Notes: generated by a model not told the origin, from the sequence alone. 64,000 bases of DNA from an uncultured Paracoccaceae bacterium (GCA_947503175.1 CANNCO010000002.1:496001-560000); one strand, 5' to 3'; numbered from the stretch's first letter, positions 17,222-25,953 are shown. Translations and numbers: made by a program.

Positions 17222-18085
17222 ATGGCGGTTGGCACCAATATTCACACCTATTTCAAAGGCGCTTGGCACGAAGGCAACTTGCCGATCATGCGCGCTGCCG
17301 ATCATGGTGCATGGCTTGGAACAAGCGTGTTCGACGGGGCGCGCTATTTCGAAGGTGTGTGCCCGGATCTTGAGGCACATTGCGACCGCGTTAACCGGTC
17401 CGCCCAGGCGCTGATGATCACGCCCACCGTTTCGACCACAGACATGGTTGCAATTGTGCGCGATGGGCTGAAACTCTTTTCCAAGGACGCCGCAATCTAC
17501 ATCCGCCCCATGTACTGGGCCATTGACGGCGATGCGTCTGTCATCATCCCGATGCGCGACAAGACAGGGTTCGCGATCTGCCTTGAGGAGGTGCCTGTTC
17601 CACCAGCAGATGCAACGGTCCGGCTTGGGACAACCCGGTTCCGGCGTCCGGTTCTGGAAAGCGCCGTTGTGAATGCAAAGGCTGGCTGCCTTTACCCCAA
17701 CAACGCACGCATGCTGGCCGAGGTTCGCGCCAAAGGGTTTCAGAATGCGCTCGTCGCCGATGCGATGGGGAATGTCGCCGAAAGCGCCACGTCCAATGTC
17801 TTCATGGTGCGCGATGGCGAGATTCTGACACCCATCCCGAATGGCACGTTTCTGGCGGGGATCACCCGCGCCCGGCACATCGCGAACCTCGCCGCCGACG
17901 GCGTCCACGTGCATGAAGCCGTTCTGACCTTCGACGACTTCCGCGGTGCTGACGAGGTGTTCCTTTCCGGCAATCTGTCGAAGGTCACGCCGGTTACGGA
18001 ATTTGACGGCACGCAGTATCAGGTTGGTCCGGTCACCCGCGGCGTTCGGGCACTATACTGGGACTGGGCGCTTTCGGGCGACTAG
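17222..18085 (+). CDS. ilvE: Branched-chain amino acid aminotransferase
   Basis: This 287-residue fold-type IV PLP enzyme performs the last transamination in Val/Leu/Ile synthesis. Visible family features are the GAWLGTSVFDGARYFEG start of the substrate pocket, IYIRPMYWA and the PLP-lysine region SAVVNAKAGCLYPNNARMLAEV. Also seen are NALVADAMGNVAESATSNVFMV and the FLAGITRARHI loop. D-amino-acid aminotransferase or ADC lyase are fold relatives, but the N-terminal part and 287-residue length fit the Rhodobacterales branched-chain enzyme. The ATG follows a strong GGGAGGA site. Confidence 0.85.
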   Translation: MAVGTNIHTYFKGAWHEGNLPIMRAADHGAWLGTSVFDGARYFEGVCPDLEAHCDRVNRSAQALMITPTVSTTDMVAIVRDGLKLFSKDAAIYIRPMYWAIDGDASVIIPMRDKTGFAICLEEVPVPPADATVRLGTTRFRRPVLESAVVNAKAGCLYPNNARMLAEVRAKGFQNALVADAMGNVAESATSNVFMVRDGEILTPIPNGTFLAGITRARHIANLAADGVHVHEAVLTFDDFRGADEVFLSGNLSKVTPVTEFDGTQYQVGPVTRGVRALYWDWALSGD

Positions 18086-18148
18086 GCACCATGCGTTGTT
18101 GCCAGCGGCCCCCTGCTAGGTCATGATCCGCGCGAACAGGGGTGAGAT

Positions 18149-18604
18149 ATGCGCAAGTTCCTTGTCGTTTTGGATGACAGCCGAGAGTGCCTGAACGCGA
18201 TGCGCTTTGCCGCGATGCGGGCCGCGAACACGGGTGGCGGGGTGCAGATCCTGTCGGTGATTCCACCAGATGAGTTCAACCACTGGATCGGTGTCGGCGA
18301 TATCATGCGGGAAGAGGCACGCGAGCGCATCCACGCCCATTTCGACGTTTTCGCCAAATGGATGCATGACAAGCAGAGCATCGACCCCGAGCTTGTGATC
18401 CGCGAGGGCGAGGCTGTGCCGGAGATCCTTGCGCAGATCCGCGAGGATCCGGAGGTGGGAGTGCTTGTGCTCGGTGCCGGAACCGACAAACAGGGGCCCG
18501 GCCCGCTTATTTCGCAGCTTGTAAAAAGTTCGGGCAATCTACCTATCCCGATGACCATCGTTCCCGGCGAACTGTCCAAGGAACGGCTGGAAGCGGTCAC
18601 CTGA
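18149..18604 (+). CDS. Universal stress protein (UspA family)
   Basis: This 151-residue protein fits a single Usp domain. It starts KFLVVLDDSRECLNAMRFAAMRAANTGGGVQILSVIP and later has DPEVGVLVLGAGTDKQGPGPLISQLVKSSGNLPIPMTIVPG. The glycine-rich nucleotide-binding loop is in variant form. Such proteins accumulate under stress and may bind ATP; no partner is evident. It sits alone between ilvE and the NfuA-like gene on the same strand. Confidence 0.85.
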   Translation: MRKFLVVLDDSRECLNAMRFAAMRAANTGGGVQILSVIPPDEFNHWIGVGDIMREEARERIHAHFDVFAKWMHDKQSIDPELVIREGEAVPEILAQIREDPEVGVLVLGAGTDKQGPGPLISQLVKSSGNLPIPMTIVPGELSKERLEAVT

Positions 18605-18644
18605 CTGCGCGGCAGATAACGCAGTTTAGAATGGTTCCAATGTC

Positions 18645-18685
18645 TTGACGATGGGTCCCCGCACCCTCATATTAAAGATCTTAAT
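18645..18685 (+). promoter_or_regulatory. Putative sigma70 promoter and palindrome upstream of nifU/nfuA-like gene
   Basis: TTGACG (18645-18650), a 17-bp spacer and CATATT (18668-18673) form a good housekeeping promoter for the NifU-domain gene. An AAGATCTT palindrome (18675-18682) directly follows the -10 and could be an operator. The strong GGAGG at 18686-18690 sets the gene's ATG. The regulator is unknown. Confidence 0.45.
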
Positions 18686-18697
18686 GGAGGCACGCGC

Positions 18698-19261
18698 ATG
18701 TTCATCCAGACCGAGTCCACGCCAAACCCGGCGACACTTAAGTTTCTTCCCGGCCAGTCTGTCCTGGGCACGGGTACAGCCGATTTCCCGAACGCCGATT
18801 CCGCGGGAAGTTCACCGCTGGCACAGCGTCTGTTCGCCATCGACGGCGTAACAGGTGTCTTTTTCGGCAGTGACTTCGTAACTGTGACAAAAGCCGATCC
18901 GGTCGAGTGGGACCATATCAAGCCCGCGCTGCTCGGCGGGATCATGGAGCACTTCCAGTCGGGCCAGCCCGTACTGGACGGCGACGCAGAACAACCGTCC
19001 GGTCACGCCGCTCATGACGGCCCGGATTCCGGTATTGTCAATCAGATCAAAGAGCTGCTGGACACGCGCGTACGTCCGGCCGTTGCACAGGATGGCGGCG
19101 ACATCACGTTCCACGGCTTCGACCGTGGGATCGTCTATCTTCATATGCAAGGCGCGTGCGCGGGATGCCCTTCTTCGACGCTGACCCTGAAGATGGGGAT
19201 CGAAAACCTTCTTCGGCACTATATCCCGGAAGTTGTCGAGGTGCGCCCTGTCGCGGCCTGA
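18698..19261 (+). CDS. NifU-domain Fe-S cluster scaffold/carrier (Nfu type)
   Basis: This 187-residue Nfu protein carries Fe-S clusters to client proteins. The N-terminal Nfu_N domain begins MFIQTESTPNPATLKFLPGQ and contains GVTGVFFGSDFVTVTKADPVEWDHIKPALLGGIMEHF. The C-terminal NifU domain has RPAVAQDGGDITFHGFDRGIVYLHMQGACAGCPSSTLTLK, with the CxxC cluster-binding motif. This two-domain form is common in alphaproteobacteria and resembles mitochondrial NFU1, which serves lipoyl synthase and complex II, both relevant to the TCA block downstream. The ATG at 18698 follows GGAGG. Confidence 0.9.
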   Translation: MFIQTESTPNPATLKFLPGQSVLGTGTADFPNADSAGSSPLAQRLFAIDGVTGVFFGSDFVTVTKADPVEWDHIKPALLGGIMEHFQSGQPVLDGDAEQPSGHAAHDGPDSGIVNQIKELLDTRVRPAVAQDGGDITFHGFDRGIVYLHMQGACAGCPSSTLTLKMGIENLLRHYIPEVVEVRPVAA

Positions 19262-19844
19262 CCCGATCCTTCTGGCTTTCGACACATCGGCCGCGCATTG
19301 CGCGGCCGTCTTACTTTGCCGTGACGAGATCATTGCGGAACGCTATGAGGAGATGACACGCGGGCAGGCAGAACGCCTGTTTCCATTGCTCGAAGAGATG
19401 CTGGCTGCGGCGGAACTGACCTGGAAAGACATAGACGCCATCGGTGTCGGCATCGGTCCGGGGAATTTCACCGGCATTCGCATCGCGGTGGCGTCCGCTC
19501 GGGGACTGTCTTTGTCGCTTGGCATTCCCTCCATAGGGATCTCGACCTTCGAGGTCGCCCGTGATGGCGCTGAACATGTCCGTCTCCCTGCCCCGCGCGG
19601 CGCGGCTTACGTCCAGAAGTTCAGTGGCAACGTCCCCGACGGCACGCCCTGGATTGATTCAGAACCTGACGACCAGCCCCCGGCAACCGGTCCGGATTGG
19701 GAAGGAACGGGAATCCAGCACCTTGCTTCGATCGCGATGGAGCGATTCCAGGCCGGCGAAACCGGAAAACGGCCCGCCCCCCTTTACATACGTGCACCCG
19801 ACGCGGCCCCATCGCGCATCGTTTCTCCGGTCATCCTGCCGTGA
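19233..19844 (+). CDS. tsaB: tRNA threonylcarbamoyladenosine biosynthesis protein TsaB
   Basis: This ~203-residue ASKHA-fold partner of TsaD is needed for t6A37 formation in ANN-decoding tRNAs. It has the family start LLAFDTSAAHCAAVLL, then EMTRGQAERLFPLLEEML and IDAIGVGIGPGNFTGIRIAVASARGLSLSLGIPSIG. No ATG is suitable. TTG at 19233, overlapping the end of the Nfu gene by 29 bp, is the best available start, but its assignment is tentative. The stop overlaps the rimI GTG (GTGA). Confidence 0.9.
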   Translation: MSRCALSRPDPILLAFDTSAAHCAAVLLCRDEIIAERYEEMTRGQAERLFPLLEEMLAAAELTWKDIDAIGVGIGPGNFTGIRIAVASARGLSLSLGIPSIGISTFEVARDGAEHVRLPAPRGAAYVQKFSGNVPDGTPWIDSEPDDQPPATGPDWEGTGIQHLASIAMERFQAGETGKRPAPLYIRAPDAAPSRIVSPVILP

Positions 19845-20260
19845 CGCCAGAAGAAATGGCGAAGATTCACGCCCGCGCCATGCTGCCGGATCGCCCGTGG
19901 GCAGCCGCGGAGTTCCGGAGCATCCTTGCCACGAAAGGCGTGTTTTTGGTCGCAGCGCCGAACGGTTTCGCTATTGGCCGGTCTACCCCCGATGAGGGCG
20001 AATTGCTGACGCTGTCCATCGATCCCGATCATCAGCGCAAGGGGCTCGGTAGCGCTCTGCTATCGGCGTTCGAAGCAGAGTTGACCAGGCGCGGCGCAAC
20101 TGCCGCGTTTCTCGAAGTTGCCGCCGATAATCATCCGGCGATCGCCCTTTATCGCCATACGGGCTGGACTCAATCCGGCCGACGTTCCGGCTATTATGCG
20201 CGTAAAACGGGCAAACCGGTCGATGCGTTCCTCTTTCAGAAAACGTTCCCTGTGAGCTGA
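19841..20260 (+). CDS. rimI: GNAT acetyltransferase, probable ribosomal protein S18-alanine N-acetyltransferase
   Basis: This 139-residue GNAT protein carries the acetyl-CoA-binding motif LLTLSIDPDHQRKGLGSALL (Q/R-x-x-G-x-G) and the FLEVAADNHPAIALYRHTGWTQSGRRSGYY pattern typical of RimI. It begins at GTG 19841-19843, overlapping the tsaB stop. The tsaB-rimI pairing is widespread and supports the assignment over other GNATs. Substrate specificity is inferred from context. Confidence 0.85.
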   Translation: MTPEEMAKIHARAMLPDRPWAAAEFRSILATKGVFLVAAPNGFAIGRSTPDEGELLTLSIDPDHQRKGLGSALLSAFEAELTRRGATAAFLEVAADNHPAIALYRHTGWTQSGRRSGYYARKTGKPVDAFLFQKTFPVS

Positions 20261-20303
20261 CCTTGCGTCAGATGCGACGAGATTGCGATTCCGGGAAAAC
20301 CGC

Positions 20304-20356
20304 TTGACCCTACTCCGCCACTGCGGCCTTATCTGCCAATGATCTGTTTAGGATCA
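20304..20356 (+). promoter_or_regulatory. Putative promoter of the nucleoside ABC transporter operon
   Basis: TTGACC (20304-20309), an 18-bp spacer and CTTATC (20328-20333) form a plausible sigma70 promoter. TGATC (20340-20344) and GATCA (20352-20356) form a 5-bp inverted repeat just past the expected start site and could be an operator. Both calls are by eye. Confidence 0.35.
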
Positions 20357-20420
20357 GTCGTTTTCATGGGCATCCGCACCGAATGACGGACCGCCTCAGA
20401 ACCTTGTACGGGAGACCCTG

Positions 20421-21425
20421 ATGACCTTCATGACCAAACTTCTCGGCGCCGCCGCGACCCTTGCCCTTTCGGCAGGTGTGGCAACGGCCGAGCCCGCCGT
20501 AATCTACGATCTGGGCGGCAAGTTCGATAAATCCTTCAACGAAGCCGCCTTTAACGGCGCAACCCGCTGGGCCGAAGAGACCGGCGGCACCTTTCGCGAT
20601 ATCGAACTGAGTTCCGAAGCACAGCGGGAACAGGCCCTGCGCAGGTTCGCCGAATCGGGCGCAAACCCGATCATTACAACCGGCTTTGCGATGGCCGACC
20701 CGATTGCGTCGGTGGCCCCCGACTATCCGGATATCAAGTTCGTCAATGTCGACGGCTTCCTGCCCGAGATACCGGCCAACGTACAGATGATCGCCTTCGA
20801 AGAACATCAGGGCAGCTATCTTGTCGGCATGCTGGCGGCGATGGCGTCGGAAACCGGCACGATCGGGTTCGTAGGCGGCATGGACGTCCCGCTTATCCGT
20901 CACTTCGGTTGTGGCTACGCTCAGGGCGCGAAGGCAGTTAATCCCGATATCAACCTTGTCGCCAATATGACCGGCACGACACCGACCGCATGGAACGACC
21001 CGGTGAAGGGTGGCGAACTGACGCGCGCCCAGATCGGTCAGGGTGCGGATGTTGTCTATGCCGCGGCTGGTGGTACCGGTGTCGGTGTCCTGCAAACCGC
21101 TGCGGACGAAGGGATCTTTTCGATCGGCGTCGATTCCAACCAGAACTACCTGCACCCGGGCTCGGTTCTGACCTCGATGCTGAAGCGTGTCGATGTCGCC
21201 GTGTTCGATGCGATGTCGGCAGGTGAAAACCTAGAAACCGGCATTCAGATCCGCCTTGGTCTTGAGGAAGAAGGTGTCGGATATGCCGTAGACGAGCACA
21301 ACGAAAGCCTGATCACCGATGAGATGCGCGCCGCCGTCGAAGAAGCCCGCCAGCAGATCATCGATGGTGAGCTTGACGTGGCAAGCTACTACGCAAACGA
21401 CAGCTGCCCGGTCTTCGAATTCTGA
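20421..21425 (+). CDS. BMP-family nucleoside ABC transporter substrate-binding protein
   Basis: This 334-residue periplasmic binding protein belongs to the basic membrane protein (BMP/PnrA) family. A Sec signal peptide ends near GVATAEP. The mature start VIYDLGGKFDKSFNEAAFNGATRW is the BMP signature. Later motifs are IKFVNVDGFLPEIPANVQMIAFEEHQGSYLVGMLAA and IGFVGGMDVPLIRHFGCGYAQGA. PnrA relatives bind purine nucleosides. The ATG follows GGGAGA. It is the first gene of an operon with an ATPase and two permeases, separated from the ATPase gene by a strong hairpin. Confidence 0.92.
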   Translation: MTFMTKLLGAAATLALSAGVATAEPAVIYDLGGKFDKSFNEAAFNGATRWAEETGGTFRDIELSSEAQREQALRRFAESGANPIITTGFAMADPIASVAPDYPDIKFVNVDGFLPEIPANVQMIAFEEHQGSYLVGMLAAMASETGTIGFVGGMDVPLIRHFGCGYAQGAKAVNPDINLVANMTGTTPTAWNDPVKGGELTRAQIGQGADVVYAAAGGTGVGVLQTAADEGIFSIGVDSNQNYLHPGSVLTSMLKRVDVAVFDAMSAGENLETGIQIRLGLEEEGVGYAVDEHNESLITDEMRAAVEEARQQIIDGELDVASYYANDSCPVFEF

Positions 21426-21449
21426 AGCGACCAAGCATGCAAGAATACC

Positions 21450-21476
21450 AAGCCGCGCCCGCAATGGGCGCGGCTT
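21450..21476 (+). terminator. Intra-operon attenuating hairpin after the binding-protein gene
   Basis: AAGCCGCGCCC (21450-21460) and GGGCGCGGCTT (21466-21476) form a perfect 11-bp stem with a 5-nt loop, followed by only a short pyrimidine stretch. The position between the binding-protein and ATPase genes suggests mRNA stabilisation or partial termination that gives excess binding protein. It is not a clean intrinsic terminator because a T-run is lacking. Confidence 0.55.
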
Positions 21477-21498
21477 CTTCCGAAACGGGGGCACCCAG

Positions 21499-23055
21499 AT
21501 GAGCGACGCGCCCGCCATCGAACTCAAAGGCATCTCCAAGGCCTTTGGTCCTGTTCAGGCGAACAAAGACATTTCAATCCGGGTCATGCCCGGCACGATT
21601 CACGGCATTATCGGCGAGAACGGCGCGGGCAAGTCGACCCTGATGTCGATCCTTTACGGCTTCTACAAGGCCGATAAGGGCGAGATTTTCATCTCGGGAA
21701 ACCGCACCGAAATCCCGAACAGCCAGGCCGCCATCGCGGCGGGCATCGGGATGGTTTTTCAACATTTCAAGCTGGTAGAGAACTTCACGATCCTGGAAAA
21801 CGTCGTTCTGGGGGCCGAGGAAGGCGCGTTGCTGCGACCGTCTTTGGCCAAGGCTCGGGCCGAATTGACCCGCCTGTCGGAAGAATATGAACTCAAGACC
21901 GATCCCGACGCGCTGATCGAAGAAATCGGTGTCGGCATGCAGCAACGCGTCGAAATTCTGAAAGCCCTTTATCGTCAAGCGGATATCCTGATCCTGGACG
22001 AACCCACGGGCGTCCTGACCCCGGCGGAGGCCGACCACCTTTTCCGTATCCTTCGGGGACTGCGTGAGCAGGGCAAAACCATCGTTCTGATCACGCACAA
22101 ACTGCGCGAAATCATGGATGTCACCGACACGGTCAGTGTAATGCGGCGGGGCGAGATGACGGCAACCGTCAAAACATCCGAGACCAGCCCGGAACAGCTT
22201 GCCGAGCTTATGGTCGGCCGCAAGGTGCTTTTGCGGGTCGACAAGATGCCTGCGAAACCTGGTAAGACTGTACTTGAAATCGAAAACCTGCGAACGACCG
22301 ACGACAAGGGCGTCGAACGGCTCAAGGGCGTTTCGCTGAACGTGCGGGCCGGAGAAATACTGGGGATCGCGGGAGTGGCCGGGAACGGACAGTCCGAACT
22401 GCTGGAAATTCTGGGCGGCATGACCCAGGGCACCGGCAACATACGCCTGAACGGCGACGAGCTTGATCTGACCGGCAAGTATTCAGATGGCCAGTCAAGG
22501 CGCGCCCGAAGCATTGCCCACGTGCCCGAAGACCGTCAGTCCAAGGGGCTGATCATGGATTTTTTTGCGTGGGAAAACATGGCCTTCGGCTATTACAACG
22601 ATGACGCCTATAACAAAGGCGCGTTCTGGATGGACAACGCCGCGCTGCGCGAAGACACGGCCCGCAAGATGGAGAAATTCGATGTCAGGCCACCGAACCC
22701 TTGGCTAACGGCCAAGAACTTTTCCGGCGGCAACCAGCAAAAGATCGTCGTTGCACGCGAGATCGAACGAAGTCCCGAGCTGTTGCTCGTGGGCCAGCCA
22801 ACCCGCGGCGTCGATATCGGCGCCATCGAGTTCATTCACAAACAGATCGTGGCGCTGCGCGATGCCGGAAAGGCGATCCTGCTCGTCTCCGTGGAACTGG
22901 ACGAGATCATGTCGCTCAGCGATCGGATCGCGGTCATGTTCGACGGGCACATCATGGGCGAACGCCTGCCCGACCAGACGGATCAGCGCGAGCTTGGCCT
23001 TCTGATGGCGGGCGTGGACGGATCCGATGCGCTGGCAGTGGCAGTGGGGGGCTGA
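21499..23055 (+). CDS. Nucleoside ABC transporter ATP-binding protein (duplicated ATPase)
   Basis: This 518-residue protein contains two ABC domains, as in sugar/nucleoside importers of the RbsA/NupA type. Domain 1 has Walker A GENGAGKSTLMSILYG and Walker B ADILILDEPTGVLTPAEAD. Domain 2 has the glycine-rich GVAGNGQSELLEILGG, the signature NFSGGNQQKIVVAREI and the degenerate LLLVGQPTRGVDIGA Walker B. The second site therefore lacks the usual catalytic glutamate, typical for this subfamily. I use the ATG at 21499 because the MSDAPAIELKGISKAFG start matches the family; upstream in-frame sequence is non-coding. Confidence 0.92.
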   Translation: MSDAPAIELKGISKAFGPVQANKDISIRVMPGTIHGIIGENGAGKSTLMSILYGFYKADKGEIFISGNRTEIPNSQAAIAAGIGMVFQHFKLVENFTILENVVLGAEEGALLRPSLAKARAELTRLSEEYELKTDPDALIEEIGVGMQQRVEILKALYRQADILILDEPTGVLTPAEADHLFRILRGLREQGKTIVLITHKLREIMDVTDTVSVMRRGEMTATVKTSETSPEQLAELMVGRKVLLRVDKMPAKPGKTVLEIENLRTTDDKGVERLKGVSLNVRAGEILGIAGVAGNGQSELLEILGGMTQGTGNIRLNGDELDLTGKYSDGQSRRARSIAHVPEDRQSKGLIMDFFAWENMAFGYYNDDAYNKGAFWMDNAALREDTARKMEKFDVRPPNPWLTAKNFSGGNQQKIVVAREIERSPELLLVGQPTRGVDIGAIEFIHKQIVALRDAGKAILLVSVELDEIMSLSDRIAVMFDGHIMGERLPDQTDQRELGLLMAGVDGSDALAVAVGG

Positions 23056-23058
23056 TCG

Positions 23059-24183
23059 ATGGACACGATGCCGAAATGGGTTGATGTTTTTGTCATTCCG
23101 CTGATCAGTCTGATCATCGCGGCGATCCTTTCAAGCCTCGTCATCCTCGCAATCGGTGAAAGCCCGGTGGAAGCGGTCAAGACGATGGTCACCGGAGCAC
23201 TCGGGTCGACCTATGGCTGGGGTTACACGCTCTACTACGCCACAAATTTCATGTTCACGGGCCTCGCGGTCGCCGTGGCCTTCCATGCCCGGATGTTCAA
23301 TATCGGTGGCGAAGGTCAGGCCATGCTGGGCGGATTGGGCGTCGCCCTTGTCTGCCTGTCCTTCAATTGGCCGCACTGGACCCTTGTTCTGCCTGCCGCG
23401 ATCATCGGCGGTGCATTGTTCGGAGCGGCCTGGGCCGCCATCCCTGCCTACCTGCAGGCCAAACGCGGCAGCCATATCGTAATCACGACGATCATGTTCA
23501 ACTTCATCGGCGCGGCCCTGCTGAATTACATGCTGGTCAACGTCCTGCGGCCACAGGGACAGATGGATCCCGCATCGGGCCGCTTCCCGCCGGGCACCAA
23601 TCTGCCCACATTTCAGGACATGTTCTCGACCTTCGGCGTCACGCTGTTCCGCGGTGCGCCCGTCAATGTCACGTTCTTCGTCGCAATCGCCGCCTGTGTC
23701 ATGGTCTGGTGGCTGATCTGGCGAACACGGCTGGGCTATGCCATCCGGGCCTACGGGCATTCGGAACCCGCAGCGATCTATGCCGGTATCTCGCCCACCA
23801 AGATCATCATGATCGCCATGCTCATATCAGGCGCGCTGGCGGGCTGTATGGCCATCAACAACGTGATGGGCGAGGCCGAACGGCTGGTCCTGAACTCCGT
23901 CGAAGGCGCAGGCTTCATCGGCATCGCGGTAGCGCTGATGGGCCGGTCGCATCCTTTCGGAGTCTTCCTCGCCGCGCTTTTGTTCGGATTTCTCTATCAG
24001 GGCGGTGCGGAACTGTCGCTCTGGTCGAATATTCCGCGCGAACTGGTCGTGGTCATTCAGGCGCTGGTGATCCTGTTCACCGGTGCGCTCGACAATATGG
24101 TGCGCATGCCACTTGAACGAATGTTCCTCGCGGCACGACGCAGGCGGCAGGCTGCAACCTCAATATCGGAGCCTGCGGAATGA
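23059..24183 (+). CDS. Nucleoside ABC transporter permease 1
   Basis: This 374-residue BPD_transp_2-family permease has about ten hydrophobic segments. Conserved features are FTGLAVAVAFHARMFNIGGEGQAMLGGLGVAL (the NIGxEGQ motif), GSHIVITTIMFNFIGAALLNYM and AIRAYGHSEPAAIYAGISPTKIIMIAMLISGALAG. It begins three bases after the ATPase stop. Together with the permease at 24819 it should form the heterodimeric channel. The last residues overlap the LysE start by four bases. Confidence 0.92.
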   Translation: MDTMPKWVDVFVIPLISLIIAAILSSLVILAIGESPVEAVKTMVTGALGSTYGWGYTLYYATNFMFTGLAVAVAFHARMFNIGGEGQAMLGGLGVALVCLSFNWPHWTLVLPAAIIGGALFGAAWAAIPAYLQAKRGSHIVITTIMFNFIGAALLNYMLVNVLRPQGQMDPASGRFPPGTNLPTFQDMFSTFGVTLFRGAPVNVTFFVAIAACVMVWWLIWRTRLGYAIRAYGHSEPAAIYAGISPTKIIMIAMLISGALAGCMAINNVMGEAERLVLNSVEGAGFIGIAVALMGRSHPFGVFLAALLFGFLYQGGAELSLWSNIPRELVVVIQALVILFTGALDNMVRMPLERMFLAARRRRQAATSISEPAE

Positions 24184-24815
24184 CCGATCTTCTTCCGTTC
24201 CTGCCGGGCTTCATCGCCGCTTATGCGATCCTCTTCGTAGCCGCATCGTCGCCGGGCCCCGCCGTCGCCATGCTGCTGGGGATCGCCATGGGACAGGGCC
24301 GGAGCGCCGCGCTAACTGCATCCGCAGGTATCGCGACGGGAAGCGTTGTCATCAACGTCTCGACGCTACTGGGCGTCGGATTACTGCTGTCACAGGCCGC
24401 GTGGGCGATGACGCTTCTTCGGGTCTTGGGGGCCTGCTACCTTCTCTATCTCGCTTGGACTTCCTTCCGAAAAGCCGCCACACCACCCAAGGTCGTGGCT
24501 GCGAACGTGCCCCTCAGATCCCCATGGGCTCATTTCATTGCAGGCTTCCTTCTTCAGGTAACAAACCCCAAGGCGATCGTATTCTGGCTGGCCATCGCAT
24601 CGGTTGGCGCGACCACGGGCGGCGGTATCGGCATCGCGGCGCTGTTCGTTCTGGGTGCGTTTCTAATCTCGTTCTTTTGCCACGGCGCATGGGCAATCTT
24701 CCTGTCCTCCCGCCCGATCCGGGCCGCATATCAATCGGCCCGGCGCTGGGTGGATGCCACGCTTGGGGCGTTCTTCGTCTTCGCCGCTTTCAAGCTCACC
24801 GTGTCGAGGATCTGA
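24180..24815 (+). CDS. LysE/RhtB family exporter inside the ABC operon
   Basis: This 211-residue LysE-family translocator has six predicted membrane helices and the family motif ASSPGPAVAMLLGIAMGQGRSAALTASAGIATGS near the N-terminus. It then has FRKAATPP and LLQVTNPKAIVFWLAIAS. The family exports amino acids, homoserine lactones or related compounds. Its ATG overlaps the stop of permease 1 (ATGA), and permease 2 starts three bases after its end, so it is a true operon member between two importer subunits. The exported compound is unknown. Confidence 0.9.
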   Translation: MTDLLPFLPGFIAAYAILFVAASSPGPAVAMLLGIAMGQGRSAALTASAGIATGSVVINVSTLLGVGLLLSQAAWAMTLLRVLGACYLLYLAWTSFRKAATPPKVVAANVPLRSPWAHFIAGFLLQVTNPKAIVFWLAIASVGATTGGGIGIAALFVLGAFLISFFCHGAWAIFLSSRPIRAAYQSARRWVDATLGAFFVFAAFKLTVSRI

Positions 24816-24818
24816 TCC

Positions 24819-25787
24819 ATGGACTTCCTGACCATCCTCCAGATCCTCGACTCGACCATTCGACTTGCAACGCCGCTTCTTTTGGCCTGTCTTGCAGGCC
24901 TTTTCTCGGAACGGGCCGGTATCTTCGATATCGGGCTTGAGGGCAAAATGCTGGCCGCTGCTTTCGTATCCGCCGCAATCGCCTTTGTCTCCGGTTCGGT
25001 CTGGATCGGCCTTCTGGCCGGGATCGGTGTCTCCGTGGCCCTGTCAGCTCTTCACGGCGTGGCCTCCATCACGTTCCGCGGCAATCAGCTCATCTCGGGT
25101 GTCGCCATCAACTTTCTGGCTGCCGGCCTGACCGTCGTGATCGCTCAGGACTGGTTCCAACAGGGTGGGCGCACACCCGCGCTGGAAGGCCTCGCCCGGT
25201 TCTCGCCGATCGAACTGCCTTTTGCTTCTGCGCTAGCGGATGTTCCGATCTTCGGCCCGATCTATGCGGAGCTGATCTCGGGCCACACGCTGATTGTCTA
25301 TCTGGCTTTGCTCGCGGTCCCGCTCAGTTGGTACATTCTGTTCCGCACCCGGTTCGGGCTGCGCCTCCGGGCCGTTGGCGAGAATCCCGGGGCAGTCGAC
25401 ACCGCAGGTGTTTCCGTTGTGGGTCTGCGTTTCGCGGCGGTTGCGATCTGCGGCATGCTCTGCGGCATTGCCGGGGCCTATCTTGCGACTGCCCTGCAGG
25501 CAGGCTTCGTCAAGGATATGTCGGCCGGCCGGGGCTTCATCGCACTGGCCGCACTTATCTTCGCCAAGTGGCGCCCGTGGCATGCGCTCTATGCCTGTCT
25601 GCTGTTCGGGTTTTTGCAGGCGATTGCCCTTCGCCCCAATGTCATCGAGGAAGTGATAGGTTTCAAAATCCAGATACAGCTTCTGGATGCGCTGCCTTAC
25701 ATCCTGACGGTGGTAATCCTGGCGGGTTTCGTTGGAAAGGCAATCCCGCCGCGCGCCGGTGGCGAACCTTATGTGAAAGAACGATAG
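24819..25787 (+). CDS. Nucleoside ABC transporter permease 2
   Basis: This 322-residue permease pairs with permease 1 in BMP-type nucleoside importers. It carries TPLLLACLAGLFSERAGIFDIGLEGKMLAAAFVSAAIAF (the NxxxEG-like motif in variant form), RTRFGLRLRAVGENPGAVDTAGVSVVGLRFAAVAICGMLCGIAGAYL and the terminal GKAIPPRAGGEPYVKER. About nine hydrophobic segments are seen. It ends the operon; 166 bp of non-coding DNA follow before the TSUP gene. Confidence 0.92.
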   Translation: MDFLTILQILDSTIRLATPLLLACLAGLFSERAGIFDIGLEGKMLAAAFVSAAIAFVSGSVWIGLLAGIGVSVALSALHGVASITFRGNQLISGVAINFLAAGLTVVIAQDWFQQGGRTPALEGLARFSPIELPFASALADVPIFGPIYAELISGHTLIVYLALLAVPLSWYILFRTRFGLRLRAVGENPGAVDTAGVSVVGLRFAAVAICGMLCGIAGAYLATALQAGFVKDMSAGRGFIALAALIFAKWRPWHALYACLLFGFLQAIALRPNVIEEVIGFKIQIQLLDALPYILTVVILAGFVGKAIPPRAGGEPYVKER

Positions 25788-25842
25788 TCGGCATCTGGTT
25801 CGCGTTTGGATTTCAGTGAATTCCCCCGCAATGCCGGCGGGT

Positions 25843-25891
25843 TATGCGACATGCGCGTAAAAAAACCCAATTCGTTCCGAAATGTCGCATA
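25843..25891. repeat. Inverted repeat upstream of the TSUP gene
   Basis: TATGCGACAT (25843-25852) and ATGTCGCATA (25882-25891) are perfect 10-bp inverted copies with 29 bp between them, in the 166-bp gap ending 62 bp before the TSUP start. They could be two half-operators or a loose hairpin. No regulator can be named. Confidence 0.4.
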
Positions 25892-25953
25892 TCTGGCTCT
25901 ATCAGGATCCGCTGGCCTTCTGTAAGCCACGATCAGTGCGTTAGGATCGTGCC

